In this document: piece after piece, positions 25,371 through 35,098 of the stretch | Position numbering within the stretch: the stretch's first letter is position 1 | Layout of the letters: every line of letters begins with the position of its first letter | Source of the DNA: Streptomyces violaceoruber | Lineage (GTDB): Bacteria; Actinomycetota; Actinomycetes; Streptomycetales; Streptomycetaceae | Direction of reading: 5' to 3' | DNA length: 64,000 nucleotides | NCBI RefSeq assembly: GCF_033406955.1 | Contig: NZ_CP137734.1 | Coordinates: forward strand, 7,564,001 to 7,628,000 | Position numbers and translations under genes: made by a program | The notes under the pieces: model-generated | Database searches by the model: none | Told to the model about the DNA's origin: nothing | The model's input: only the letters and a program-made list of their open reading frames with translations

Positions 25371-26465
25371 ATGTACTTCGACCCGTGGTCCCCCGAACCG
25401 TTTCTCCAAGCTCTGGTGGAAGCCCTCCCTGACGGGTGGAGCGGGATGTGTACGAAGCCCTACCCGGAAGGCGGCGAGTACGAGGACCTGCGACTGCGGG
25501 AGATGACTCGCGATGCTCTCGTCTGGGCGGAGTTCCTGAGCCCAGACGAGGCGACGTCACCTGGAGAGCGGATTCTGATCGGGTTGGAAGCCGGGGACAT
25601 GTCCACCCGGTACGGCCTTACCATTGGACTGTTGAAGGGACCTGGTGCCGCTTCGGCGCTGTTCCTGTCATCGCCCGGCAACCCCGTCGACAATCAGCAG
25701 GAGTTCTACCGCCTGCCCGCCAACACCACACCAGCGGGGGTCGCGCACGTCCTGTGCCAGTTGAGTCGCGCCGCCGACCGGCGTGTGGTGGACGACATCC
25801 TTCACGAGGCTGCCGCAGACACGCGTTACCCGACCGGATGGTTTCCTGGAGAACGGATCATCGTCCTCGACCTGGAAACGACCGGCCTGAACGAACACCA
25901 AGACCGGATCGTGGAGGCGGCCTGGCTGCTGGCGGACCGGCGGGCGCTGGCCTGGGACAGCGTTCTCATCAATCCCGGCGTACCGGTGAAGGACTCCTAT
26001 CGGATCCACGCCATAGACGACGTGACAGCCCTCCACCACGGCCGCAATCCCCGGGAGGCCATCGACGAGGTGACTGGAGCGGTTGCCAAGCACATCGTCG
26101 ACGGTGCCACTCTGGTCGTGTTCAATCGAACCTTCGACCTGCCATTCCTCGCCGCGGAGTGCCGACGTCACGGCCTGCCCACTCTGGAAGACCGAGTAGG
26201 ACGGCCGTTGAAGGTCGTGGACCCCATGCGGATCCACCAGAGCGTTCAGCGCCGTGGGGGAAGCAGCAAGCTGGTCGACCTGGCGCTCCTGTACTCCCCT
26301 GGGAACACCGCCTCGCACAGTGCCCTTGGTGACTGCTTGGCCACCTGGGACGTGCTGGCTGCGCTGTGCCGTAACGAGAGCAGGGCCATTGCGCGCCGGG
26401 CGTTCAACAGGTCCGCGCGTGACGCCCAAGAGCTGACACTACGACACCTGCTCGCCTTGAGCTGA
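25371..26465 (+). CDS. 3'-5' exonuclease (DEDDh/DnaQ-like) with an N-terminal extension
   Basis: 364 residues from ATG 25371. The C-terminal 200 residues are a DnaQ-type exonuclease: ExoI motif IVLDLETTGLNEHQDRIVE near 164-182, ExoII VFNRTFDLPFLAAEC near 250-264, ExoIII SHSALGDCLATW near 318-329, with the DEDDh acidic residues present. The N-terminal 160 residues (YFDPWSPEPFLQALVEALPDGW, then VAHVLCQLSRAADRRVVDDIL) form an unrecognised domain. It may digest DNA or RNA ends. Its place next to the integrase and upstream of nuclease/helicase genes suggests cargo of the element. Confidence 0.85.
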   Translation: MYFDPWSPEPFLQALVEALPDGWSGMCTKPYPEGGEYEDLRLREMTRDALVWAEFLSPDEATSPGERILIGLEAGDMSTRYGLTIGLLKGPGAASALFLSSPGNPVDNQQEFYRLPANTTPAGVAHVLCQLSRAADRRVVDDILHEAAADTRYPTGWFPGERIIVLDLETTGLNEHQDRIVEAAWLLADRRALAWDSVLINPGVPVKDSYRIHAIDDVTALHHGRNPREAIDEVTGAVAKHIVDGATLVVFNRTFDLPFLAAECRRHGLPTLEDRVGRPLKVVDPMRIHQSVQRRGGSSKLVDLALLYSPGNTASHSALGDCLATWDVLAALCRNESRAIARRAFNRSARDAQELTLRHLLALS

Positions 26466-26486
26466 CCTCGTTACAGTGCGCCGGTC

Positions 26487-26780
26487 TCAGCCGCGACCGG
26501 CGCGTCGAGCATGGTCGCGGACCTCACCGGCGACGATGCGTCGCTTGTACCGCCACAGATGCTTGCGTTCCTCCGTCGTGAGGAGGTCCGCGAGGCGGTT
26601 TACCTCGCCCCAGGCCGCCGACCGGGCCGCGCGGGCGGAGGCCCAGTCACCTCTCTCGACGGCTTCGCGTAGCTCCTCCATCAGCGCCAGCAGCGGCTTG
26701 CGAGCTTCCTTCTGCCGTCTGCTGAACGGTACCGACTTCACGGTGGCTTGCCGCTGTTCCCAGTCGGGCCCGCCGGTCAA
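26487..26780 (-). CDS. Small helical hypothetical protein
   Basis: Up to 97 residues, starting from a TTG codon at 26780; a GTG at about 26739 gives a shorter version (VKSVPFS...). The sequence is charged and helical (ARKPLLALMEELREAVERGDW, then VNRLADLLTTEERKHLWRYKRR). No family recognised, no membrane segment. It is convergent with the exonuclease gene, and downstream of the HIRAN/nuclease gene in the same direction. Confidence 0.5.
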   Translation of the reverse strand: MTGGPDWEQRQATVKSVPFSRRQKEARKPLLALMEELREAVERGDWASARAARSAAWGEVNRLADLLTTEERKHLWRYKRRIVAGEVRDHARRAGRG

Positions 26781-26883
26781 CGCGGGGGCGCGATCGGTGA
26801 GTCATGACACATTCTCCTTCGTCTCGCATTACTGGCAGGTGGGCTCCGGCTCGGAAACGAGATCAGGTAGCCGTACCTGGCTG

Positions 26884-26945
26884 TCAGACGACCAGGGCAA
26901 TGTGCAGTGCCCTGGTGAGGACGACATACGGTGAGCGATGATGGT
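26884..26945 (-). pseudogene. Relic of a UvrD-helicase C-terminus
   Basis: The minus strand encodes DHHRSPYVVLTRALHIALVV followed by a stop, nearly the same as EHRSLYVALTRARHLTVAL plus stop at the end of the helicase gene at 29547. This is the UvrD motif VI region. Nothing of the rest of a helicase is visible next to it. It shows that a second helicase gene once stood here or that the tail was duplicated. Confidence 0.6.
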
Positions 26946-27023
26946 CCCTGCCATGGTCGAGTTCATGGGTCGGTGTTGCTGCCTCGGGCTCTTCCAAGTC
27001 GAAGGAACCGGCTTTCTCCGGCC

Positions 27024-29294
27024 TCAGCCGGCCGAGCCCTTGGGGAGCCAGTCCGCGAAGATCTCCGGGAGGCGGTTGAGGTCCTCGGCCGTGACGGTGA
27101 TGAGCCGCAGGCCGTGGTGGCGGGCCAGTTCCCGCTTGCGGGCGACCTTCGCCACGTACGCCTCCTGCGTCATGAGGCCCAGGGCCTCGACGAACGTGCC
27201 GTCTGTCAGGCGCCAGTCCGCCCGCAGGCCGGTCGTGTTGAGCTCCGGGTGCCGCGGATAGGCGGGCTCCGGTTCGTGCGCCACGCCCCGGTGGTGGAGG
27301 AAGTCGTCCACGTGCCGCTCGAACAGGGAGCGGCACAGATGCCCGTCCGTGGCTCTGGTCGTCGTACCCAACGAGGTGCGCACCCCGTCCGTGATGAGCC
27401 CCGCGTGCGCCAGCCACTCCGTCCAGGTACGGGCCGGACGCGTCGGCCGCACACTCAGCACCGCGGAGCCGGGGCGCGGCAGCAGGAAACGGCAGAGCAG
27501 CACCTCGTCGACCAGGGCGTGATCCTCGAAGGGAACTCCGACGCGGTCCAGCTGGGTGAGGGACGGCGGCCCGGAGAACTCGGCCTTCGCCAGCCTGCGC
27601 AGCGCGTACACGATCGCCTCCGTCCACGCCCCGTCCACTCCGGTGTCCCGCAGCACCCCGCCCCTCGCCAGGGCACAGCAGCCATGGCAGTAGAACAGCC
27701 CCGGGCGGGCCGACTGAGCGGAGCGCCCGCAGAGCCGGCACGGCCCGCGCTCGGCCAGGTTCACGGGCGCGCCGAAGAGCGCCTCCAGCGCTCGCCGGTA
27801 GTACGAGTTCTCCGCCGCGTCGTCGATGAGCGGCGGCAGCAGGCTGCCGGCCCGCGCGGCGAGCGCCTCCCCGTCGTCGGGCTTCGCATTGAGCCACCGG
27901 CGGTGGAGCTCCGGGATCAACCGCTGCGCGGCGGCCGTCACCCGGCTGTAGCTGCTGACGGGGCTGATCTCGGCGGGCGCGACCGCGGCACGGAGGTTGT
28001 GCTGTTCTACCTCCTCGTGCGGTGTACCCCAGGTTACGAGCAGGGGACGCACGCCGTGCCGGAGCAGCAGCACCGTCAACGGCTCGGCGAGCGACGCGGC
28101 GTACACGGTGAGCGTGCCCGAGTCCGGGTCGAACCAGCCGGCTTCGGGAAGTCGGCTCCGGGGCACACCTGGCCTGGAGAGCCGGATCGACCACTTGTCC
28201 CCGCCCGCGACGACCACGGCGTCCGGGAAGCCGTCGAGGGACGCCAGGTCCTCGGGAGCGTCCACGTCCACCCCGTGCGCACGCAGCGCGTCGAGCGCCT
28301 CGGCGCGCACCCGCTCGTCCACCAGGGTGAGCGGGCCGTCCGGCTCGTGGTACTGCCCCACCTCCACGCCTGATCCGTCCAGGATGAGGATCCGAGTGTG
28401 GTAGAAGACGGACCGGGTGACGGCGCGCAGGTCACGGAAACCGTGTGGCGAGGTTCGGTACGTCTCCCAGGCGTGCAGGAGCGGCTGTGCCTCGGCGTCC
28501 CGGCGGCGGCGCGCGCGCTCGCGCTCGGTCTCCCGGCCCCAGGCCCCGCCAGCGGCGCGGTGGCTCAGACCGGTGCGCAGCCGGACGGCGAGACGTTCGG
28601 CGAGCGCCCGGCGCAGGTCCCGCTCGACACCGGACGGGGCCGGCCCCCTTTCCGCGCACCGGTCGGCCTCCCGCCGGTGAGCGGCCAGGTAGTCGTCCAC
28701 CAGGGCGCGCACGGTCTGACGCTCGGGCAGCAGGACCCGGATCGAACCGACCGCGTACCCGAACGCCTTCTGCTCCGCCCACGACACCAGCTCGTGGCGG
28801 CTGGGTTCCCAGTCCGCGTCGTCCTCGGCCTCACCGCCCTCGTCGTCCTCGTCGTCGTAGAAGCGGCTGTCGTCCTCGAGGTCGTAGAGCTCTATCCATC
28901 CGTGACAGCCGACGGGTATCCCCGTCTCCTCGGTGAGCTCGCGGATGCTCTCGCTCGTGACGTGCAGGGCGCTGCTGTAGAGGTAGCCCATGTGCCGGTC
29001 GAGGACGGACCCGACGTGGCAGGGCGGGGCGGTGACCGACACGGCACGCGTGTCGTAGTCGTTGTCGGGCCGGGGGACCAGACCCACGCGTACGGGTATG
29101 ACGGCACCGTCCTTCGCCTTGGGCGCCGCCGGCCTGATGTTCTCCCTCCGTAGCTGGTCCAGGACGAACGCGCGCAGGGCGGGGACGGAGTCGTCGAAGA
29201 CCGCGAACCCCGGGGAGTAGTCCTTCGCCGGGTCGCCCGGGATCATGAGGAGACCTACGTCGGGGGCGTACTGGATCGTGTCTCTGCTCGACAT
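27024..29294 (-). CDS. Large HIRAN-like / zinc-ribbon / PD-(D/E)XK nuclease-like protein
   Basis: 756 residues. Residues 66-130 resemble a HIRAN domain (VGLVPRPDNDYDTRAVSV, then HMGYLYSSAL), a module that binds DNA ends. An acidic linker lies around 142-165. A Cys4-type zinc ribbon (CRLCGRSAQ, then GLFYCHGCC) is near residue 520. The C-terminal 80 residues look like a PD-(D/E)XK nuclease: LRADWRLTDGTFVEALGLM near 690-705, with Asp, Glu and a following KVARKRELARHHGLRLI helix and strand. The family is not recognised. Together with the neighbouring helicase and OLD genes it looks like a defence protein cleaving foreign DNA; this is inference. Confidence 0.75.
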   Translation of the reverse strand: MSSRDTIQYAPDVGLLMIPGDPAKDYSPGFAVFDDSVPALRAFVLDQLRRENIRPAAPKAKDGAVIPVRVGLVPRPDNDYDTRAVSVTAPPCHVGSVLDRHMGYLYSSALHVTSESIRELTEETGIPVGCHGWIELYDLEDDSRFYDDEDDEGGEAEDDADWEPSRHELVSWAEQKAFGYAVGSIRVLLPERQTVRALVDDYLAAHRREADRCAERGPAPSGVERDLRRALAERLAVRLRTGLSHRAAGGAWGRETERERARRRRDAEAQPLLHAWETYRTSPHGFRDLRAVTRSVFYHTRILILDGSGVEVGQYHEPDGPLTLVDERVRAEALDALRAHGVDVDAPEDLASLDGFPDAVVVAGGDKWSIRLSRPGVPRSRLPEAGWFDPDSGTLTVYAASLAEPLTVLLLRHGVRPLLVTWGTPHEEVEQHNLRAAVAPAEISPVSSYSRVTAAAQRLIPELHRRWLNAKPDDGEALAARAGSLLPPLIDDAAENSYYRRALEALFGAPVNLAERGPCRLCGRSAQSARPGLFYCHGCCALARGGVLRDTGVDGAWTEAIVYALRRLAKAEFSGPPSLTQLDRVGVPFEDHALVDEVLLCRFLLPRPGSAVLSVRPTRPARTWTEWLAHAGLITDGVRTSLGTTTRATDGHLCRSLFERHVDDFLHHRGVAHEPEPAYPRHPELNTTGLRADWRLTDGTFVEALGLMTQEAYVAKVARKRELARHHGLRLITVTAEDLNRLPEIFADWLPKGSAG

Positions 29295-29546
29295 GCGCGA
29301 ATTATGTCAAAGGCATATGTACTTCCATGACTCAGACGGGCGGATCACATAGAGGCGGTGGGGCCCGAGCCTGCCACTGAGTGGGGCCTGTTCCATGTTG
29401 TCGTCTAGGCACGGTTCAGCCTTGGTGCTGATTACGTAGCGTTGCAGTTCAGCACCTGGCGCCAGTTGGGTGGGGTTTGGTGCTCGCAGGCCGCATGCGG
29501 TGCGCCGACGAGGTGAGGCAGCGTGCACGGCCGCGGTCTGGATGGA

Positions 29547-31041
29547 TCAGAGGGCGACGGTGAGGTGCCGTGCTCTGGTCAGGGCGACATATAGCGAACG
29601 ATGCTCTTCGACCTGGAGGACGAGGCCGGTGTGAAGCGCTGCCACGTCGCTCTCCTCCAGCCGGACCCCGACAGCGTCCCACTCCCGTCCCTTGGCCTGG
29701 TGGCACGTCAAGCCGGGGACGAGTCGGTCGTGCCTGACCTGAGATCTCGCCCGGAGGCTCTGCAGGCCGGAGAGTGGGACTCGACCGTGCGTGATCAAGG
29801 ACTTCACGGGTAGTTCCGTAATCAGCACGTTCACGAAGTCGCGCCAGACGCTCCGCACGCTGTCAGTGCCAGCCAGCGCTTCCAGAGTGTGGTGGAGGTG
29901 CGGGCGCAGTTGTTCCAGAACATCGCGGTTCGTGATGCCCAAGGTGATCAGGGCGTCGTTGAGGAAGACAGCCTGTATGCCGAGCGAGCGCTCGGTCATT
30001 TCGTTGAGAAGTAGTGTGCAGGCGGCTCCTTGGAACTGTCCTGTCAGCGGCTTGATTGCGAGGGGCAGCACGTGGGTGTCCGTGTTCCAGAGTGTTCTCC
30101 ACTGGCGAGCAAGGACGACGTCGGCATCCTGAACGCGGCCGATGGGAAGTGTGGTGCTTTCGCCGTGGCGGAGTCGCTGTGCCAGCGTCTGCTGGGTGCT
30201 GGTGGACCACCGGAACGAGGTGTGGAGGTCCCTCCTGGCGAATCTGTGATGCGTGATGAGCTGTGAGACTTGTTCGGGGCGAGCCCCACGGAATCCGTAA
30301 AGGGCCTGCCACGGGTCTCCGACCAGAGTGAGATCGATTCCGGTGTCAACGGCGAGGTGGATGAGCCTGAGGTCCAAGTCGTTCGCGTCATAGATCTCGT
30401 CGATGATCAGAGACCTGATTGTGGAGCCCAGGTAGGAGGCGACGGCTGCCCTTGTCCGTGGTTGCTGGAGCGCGAGTTGGAGCACCTCGCGCACGTTGTC
30501 ATGGGTGCACTGGCCTTTGTCGACGGCTGCGAGGAAATCGTCTGGCGCAGGGTGACTACCAGCTCTCGACTGCTGAACGGCGACCGCGATGATCCGTGTG
30601 CCGTTCAGGGCCAGAACGGGCTTCAGTTTCCTGGAAGCGGTGGGCAGACGGCTCCGCCAGGTGTCTAGCACCTCCAACTCCCGATGCCCTCCGGGCCATT
30701 GCAGGGCACCGATCTGCAAGAGATGAGCGAGTACGTCGCACAGAAGAGCGTCGAGGGTGGCGACGCGGTGAGGCCAGGCGAGCGCCGAGGGCCCCCAGTA
30801 CCGCAGAACCCGGTTGCGTATCTCCTCGGTGGCGGAGCGGGTGAAACAGACGGCCACGACGGCTCGGTGGTCGGCTGTGTGTGAAGCGGTGGAGTCCGAA
30901 GCGCTGGGCGGAAACTGTGGTTTTGCCCGAGCCCGGGGCCGCTTCTATGTACAGACAGCGCTGGGCGTTGCCGACGGCAAGAACTTGTTCGGGCGTGAGG
31001 CGGATGCGGTCGGACAGCGTGTCAGGACTCTTCATGGTCAT
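29547..31041 (-). pseudogene. gajB: UvrD-like helicase of a Gabija-type system, broken by a frameshift
   Basis: The frame starting at ATG 31041 (or 31035) gives QVLAVGNAQRCLYIEAAPGSGKTTVSAQRFG with a perfect Walker A, then runs out of phase near 30871-30881. The remaining helicase continues in another frame: VAVCFTRSATEEIRNRVL (motif Ia), SLIIDEIYDANDLDL (DExx-like Walker B), TLVGDPWQALYGFRGA (motif III), TCHQAKGREWDAVGV (motif V) and YVALTRARHLTVAL at the end. Repairing one base gives about 497 residues, the length of GajB. It overlaps the end of the OLD gene by about 20 bp. Either a real inactivating mutation or a sequencing error. Confidence 0.85.
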
Positions 31042-33373
31042 CGGCGTCCACGCGTGGCGCGGCCGTCGGCCAGCGACTGGGCTGCTGGGGGTGAGGAAGG
31101 GGCCAGGCACGCCGTGGTGGAGTCATCGGCTGGGGCCGGCCGTTAGGGCGATCAGTGCTCAGGGCGTCCCATGGAAGCAGTTCCGGCTCCGGTACGGGGA
31201 TGTTCGCCTCGTACTCGGCTGCATCGAGTGACCTTTCCAGGTCGGCCAAGTCATCGGGCCAGTCGATGTCTTCCACGTCCTCTGGAGACGGAACAGGGTC
31301 CCGGTCGGCATCCGCCATGAGCCAGGCCGGGGGCTCGGCAAAGACGTCGCCGGGCTCGTCGGCGCCGCCGCCGGTCTGGTCCTCGGCGGCCGCCTGGTCC
31401 GCCGTATCGGATGGGTACAGGAAGTCGAAGAGCTCCTGGAGATGCTTGGGTACGGTCGCGGAGCCGTACCACTCATCAGGGTCCAGCTCGCCCTCGTTGA
31501 ACTTCATGAGGCGATCGGCGAGTGCCAGAGCGAACTCGGCCTTCCTGCTGGCACCCGGTCCGGCAGGAGTGCCCTGGCGCCTGCCACGGAAGAACGCGTG
31601 GATGCTCTGGGGCGTGATCTCGTCCGCCTCGAAGTCGAGGCCGATGTCGTCCATCGCCAGCACGATGAGGAACTCGTTGCCCTCGGTGATGGCCGGTTCC
31701 AGGGTCGGGTGGCTGATGAAGGCGCCGACGACCGAGGGGTCGTGCTCACCGATCCATGCTGGCTTGCGGGGTTCCTCTTCGAAAGGCTGATCGCTGTCCC
31801 GCAGGATCGCCAGCTTGGTGCACAGCTCAGCGCCTCGTGTGGCCAACAGATGGGCAGGCCATTGGCCGACCTTCGTTCCCACCGGAACAATGCTGAGCGC
31901 ATCGATGAAGGCTTGCTTGACCGCGTCCTCGCCGGCCCAAGTCCGCCCGAATTCCCGCACGACAGCCACTTCGGTCACCCCCTCGACAAGCACCAGGCGC
32001 TCCGCGAAAAGCGCAGCCGACCGGCTCGCATCCAGATGGAGCCGGGTCATGCGCAGCGTCACAGCCCGGTCCTTGGGCGGTACGACCTTAGCGACGGCTC
32101 GGCAGACCCTCCCCTGCGGAGCGCAACGCACGATCACGAGTTCCTCCGGAGCGCAGGAGGTGATGACGTCCGAGGCATGGCTGGAGAGGATGACCTGGAG
32201 CTCCGGCCGGTCTCTGACGGCTCTACGGAGGTATCGCACAAGGCCGTGCTGCAACTGCGGATGGAGATGCGCCTCCGGCTCCTCGATCACGACGGTTGCG
32301 TGGAACGGCGCCGTCTGGAAGAAGGAGTCCTCGACGGACTCGGCTTCCGCCTGCGCCTGGACCAGGTTGTCGAGAATCTCCTGTACCTGCTCCTCCTCGT
32401 TCGGCGGCTCAAGGTCGGCCGTCTCCTGGCCCTGCGCACCACCGGGAGGAGAATCTGAGGAATCGGGTATCGCGGCCAACGTGACCGCTATGTGGAGCAG
32501 GTTCACATAGCCCAGCCCAGAGACCTCCAAGGGCCGTGCGGACGAGCGGCCCTCGATGACCGCAAGCATCAGCTCCAGGACGCGGGCCAGGTAGCCGTCG
32601 TCGACAACCTGACCGCGTATGTAGGGCCAGTGCTGATTCACGCCGGCGGACAGGGTCGCCAGATGGTCGCGGATCCGCTCTTCAACGGCGTCGATGAGAC
32701 TGTTCTTGGCCAGATCTTCGAGCAGTTGGGAGGCGCGTGCCCTGAGAGCCACCAGATTCCGACTGCCATGCAGACGCTGCTGCTGGGCCCGCAGCAATTC
32801 CACCAGAATCCTTACTTCACGCCGGGCCAGCTCGTCCAGAGGGTGTCGCCACGCCGGCAAGTAGATCAGTTTATACGGGTCCAGGTTCTGCTGTGCGCCG
32901 AACGCCGAGTTGACTTTCGTGGCGACGGTCCCGAGCCTGCGGCTGAGGGAGACGCTCCAGCGCTCTGCGACTCCGCCGAGGCTGCGGTGGCGCGTGTCGT
33001 ACAGTTGGCGGCCCAGTCTTCCCTCCAAGCCGAGGCTGTCGCTGAGCGTGTACGTGACGTCGATGGTTCGGTCCGTGTTCGCGGGAGCCAGTGCGGCAGA
33101 GCCGAAACGCGGCAGGCTCGGAAAGCGACTGCTTGGATGGGCCAAGTAGAGCGCGTCGGTGAGGGTCGTCTTTCCCGCGCCGTTCGCTCCGATCAACACG
33201 CTGAACCGTCCCGGCAGTTCACAGACCAGCGGGCCCTCGACGCTCGCGCGCAGACCGCTTACCGACACACGACTCAGATGCACCAGCCACCCCCGAGGTT
33301 TGAACGCATATCGCTGATCATCATCGTGCACTATGTCGACGAACATGCCGCACTTCCGTTCAGAACCGGCCAT
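31022..33373 (-). CDS. gajA: OLD-family ATPase with TOPRIM nuclease domain (GajA-like)
   Basis: 783 residues; ATG 33346 is another start. Walker A GANGAGKTT at 62-70, ABC-type Walker B VVIEEPEAHLHPQ near 365, then a TOPRIM domain with RLVLVEGVTEVAVV (catalytic Glu) near 461 and ILRDSDQP (D-x-D) near 525. An OLD nuclease next to a UvrD helicase is the layout of class 2 OLD, that is Gabija anti-phage systems, in which GajA cuts DNA and GajB senses DNA or nucleotides. It is longer than typical GajA (about 580 aa): an acidic, Pro-rich tail of about 140 residues is extra. The two genes overlap, so they form an operon. Confidence 0.85.
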   Translation of the reverse strand: MAGSERKCGMFVDIVHDDDQRYAFKPRGWLVHLSRVSVSGLRASVEGPLVCELPGRFSVLIGANGAGKTTLTDALYLAHPSSRFPSLPRFGSAALAPANTDRTIDVTYTLSDSLGLEGRLGRQLYDTRHRSLGGVAERWSVSLSRRLGTVATKVNSAFGAQQNLDPYKLIYLPAWRHPLDELARREVRILVELLRAQQQRLHGSRNLVALRARASQLLEDLAKNSLIDAVEERIRDHLATLSAGVNQHWPYIRGQVVDDGYLARVLELMLAVIEGRSSARPLEVSGLGYVNLLHIAVTLAAIPDSSDSPPGGAQGQETADLEPPNEEEQVQEILDNLVQAQAEAESVEDSFFQTAPFHATVVIEEPEAHLHPQLQHGLVRYLRRAVRDRPELQVILSSHASDVITSCAPEELVIVRCAPQGRVCRAVAKVVPPKDRAVTLRMTRLHLDASRSAALFAERLVLVEGVTEVAVVREFGRTWAGEDAVKQAFIDALSIVPVGTKVGQWPAHLLATRGAELCTKLAILRDSDQPFEEEPRKPAWIGEHDPSVVGAFISHPTLEPAITEGNEFLIVLAMDDIGLDFEADEITPQSIHAFFRGRRQGTPAGPGASRKAEFALALADRLMKFNEGELDPDEWYGSATVPKHLQELFDFLYPSDTADQAAAEDQTGGGADEPGDVFAEPPAWLMADADRDPVPSPEDVEDIDWPDDLADLERSLDAAEYEANIPVPEPELLPWDALSTDRPNGRPQPMTPPRRAWPLPHPQQPSRWPTAAPRVDADDHEES

Positions 33374-33395
33374 GGGGGATAGGCCCTCGCGGAGA

Positions 33396-33575
33396 ACCTC
33401 TGGATGCTCATCAAGACCGAGGGCCTGCGCGGCCGCACCTTCGCCACCCGGGCCGAGGCGAACCTCGCATTCTTCGAGCCTCAGCCCCGTCGAGTTCGAA
33501 GAGCAGCACTACGCCGAACAGGCAGCGACCGAACGAGCGAACCTGAAGCCCCGCCAACCTGCCCTGACCAGCTGA
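33396..33575 (+). pseudogene. Remnant of an IS3-family transposase (OrfB C-terminus)
   Basis: One frame reads ENLWMLIKTEGLRGRTFATR then AEANLAFFE, another then reads SPVEFEEQHYAEQA and ends NLKPRQPALTS. These two pieces are typical of the end of IS3-family OrfB. The segment between (usually about 20 residues with the Asn-Pro-His part) is deleted, changing frame. Inactive. Confidence 0.8.
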
Positions 33576-33765
33576 TCAGCCCCTCCCGAGCAACGGGGGA
33601 ACCTCAGTCTGCTCCGAGTCGGTGCCACTGGGCTCGGTAACCACCAGCACGGGCACTCCACAATCGGCTACCTTGCGCCGGTCGCTTTCGAACAGAGATC
33701 CACTACGCTGGCCATCGTTGTATGGCAACCGGTGTCCACGATCAAGGTGGAAGCCCTTCCCTCCC

Positions 33766-34845
33766 TCAGGAGCTTTCTTCGGCGTCCTGCGTCGGCAGCA
33801 CCCGCAGAGCCATCACGGTGCCGTCGTCGCCGAAGGAGACGGGTCCCCACAGTGGGGACGTGGTGCTGGTCGGGTAGGTGTCGCGTAGCTCGTACGCCCG
33901 GTTTCGGTATCCCTCCACCTGTCCTTTGACCAGCAGGTCGTACAGTTCCTCGGCTATTCCTGAGAACGCCTCGACGCGGATCCGGTTGAGTCGGAACACT
34001 TGATCGGTTCCGACGTAAACCGTCGGACCTATCTTGTGCCGCGCGTCCCGGACGCTGGACGAACCGGCGAAGGTCTGCTGCTGGTAGTGTTTGTGGCCCT
34101 GCTTGTCGGTCAGGTACTGGGCGATTTCGGTGCCAGCTCCGGCGAAGGCCAGTTGGCCTGCGGCTCCGGTGCGTGCGAGCAACTGGCCGTACCAGCCGAG
34201 CTCCTTGCGAGGGATGAAGAACCCGTCCTGGATCCGTTCTCTGTGGCCGTCGGCAGGTACCTTCACCGCGCCGGCGTACGCGAGGTTCCGCTCCGCCAGC
34301 ACTGCGTCCGCATTCCGTCGCCCTGTGGCCGGCCTTGCGGGCAACAGTCCTTCGCCCGGTGCCTGCAGAGCATTGACGGTGATGCCGTCCAGCGCGAGTA
34401 GTTCGGTGGACATCAAGAGGCACGGCGTGGTGTTCCACTCGGCGAGGTGGAAGTGCTCGGCGCGCTCGCTGCCCCTGGCCAGCTGCTTGAATGCTGAGCG
34501 GTCGGCCTTGGCGGTGCGCTTGGTGGCCTTCTGATGGTTGCCGTTGACCGTCACCACGAAGACACGCGACGGCTCGCCCGGGCGCCAGGCTTCGATGAAG
34601 AAGTCGGGTCGTGGCCGGGCGCCCAGGGACGGCCGCGGGCCGGAGCGCGCGAAGCCCGCCAGGAGTATGGCTTCCGCATCCAGAGTGGAGACCATGTGGC
34701 CCGGGAAGCGGTTCCGGACGGTGCGTTCAGCGACGGCGAGTCCGAAGGCTCGGCCCAGTTCCCGTGCCTGCATGGCCCTGTAGGAGAGTTCCGGGCTCTG
34801 GCCCTCGTCGGTGAGGGCCATGTGGCTGCTGGGACCGGCGGCCAC
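33766..34845 (-). CDS. Unknown protein, N-terminus truncated by the IS21 element
   Basis: At least 359 residues from GTG 34845, but the same frame continues upstream with good coding character (DLLGVFARATTLARQGRGRGLAEHW) right to the left end of the IS at 35023, with no better start. So the original gene was longer. Parts such as RPRPDFFIEAWRPGEPSRVFVVTVNGNHQ near 80-105 hint at a nuclease-like or DNA-processing fold, but no family was recognised. It lies next to the Gabija genes and may be part of the same defence cargo. Whether the shortened form is made is unclear. Confidence 0.65.
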   Translation of the reverse strand: MAAGPSSHMALTDEGQSPELSYRAMQARELGRAFGLAVAERTVRNRFPGHMVSTLDAEAILLAGFARSGPRPSLGARPRPDFFIEAWRPGEPSRVFVVTVNGNHQKATKRTAKADRSAFKQLARGSERAEHFHLAEWNTTPCLLMSTELLALDGITVNALQAPGEGLLPARPATGRRNADAVLAERNLAYAGAVKVPADGHRERIQDGFFIPRKELGWYGQLLARTGAAGQLAFAGAGTEIAQYLTDKQGHKHYQQQTFAGSSSVRDARHKIGPTVYVGTDQVFRLNRIRVEAFSGIAEELYDLLVKGQVEGYRNRAYELRDTYPTSTTSPLWGPVSFGDDGTVMALRVLPTQDAEESS

Positions 34846-35098
34846 GGCCTGGCAGTACTTCAGTCCTTGCCAGTGTTCGGCCAGCCCTCTGCCGCGTCCT
34901 TGACGGGCAAGGGTGGTGGCTCGCGCGAAGACGCCCAGCAGGTCCCAGGGGGTGGAGACGAGATCCTGTCGGTCGGCGTCTCGTACCGGTCCGAGTTCAG
35001 GCTTACGGGTGTCGGCGACGGCTGAAAAGTGGACCAGTGGCGACGCTTGAAAGTTGACCCCCTTCAGGGGTCTGGCTCGTTGAGTCAGACCGGGAGGA

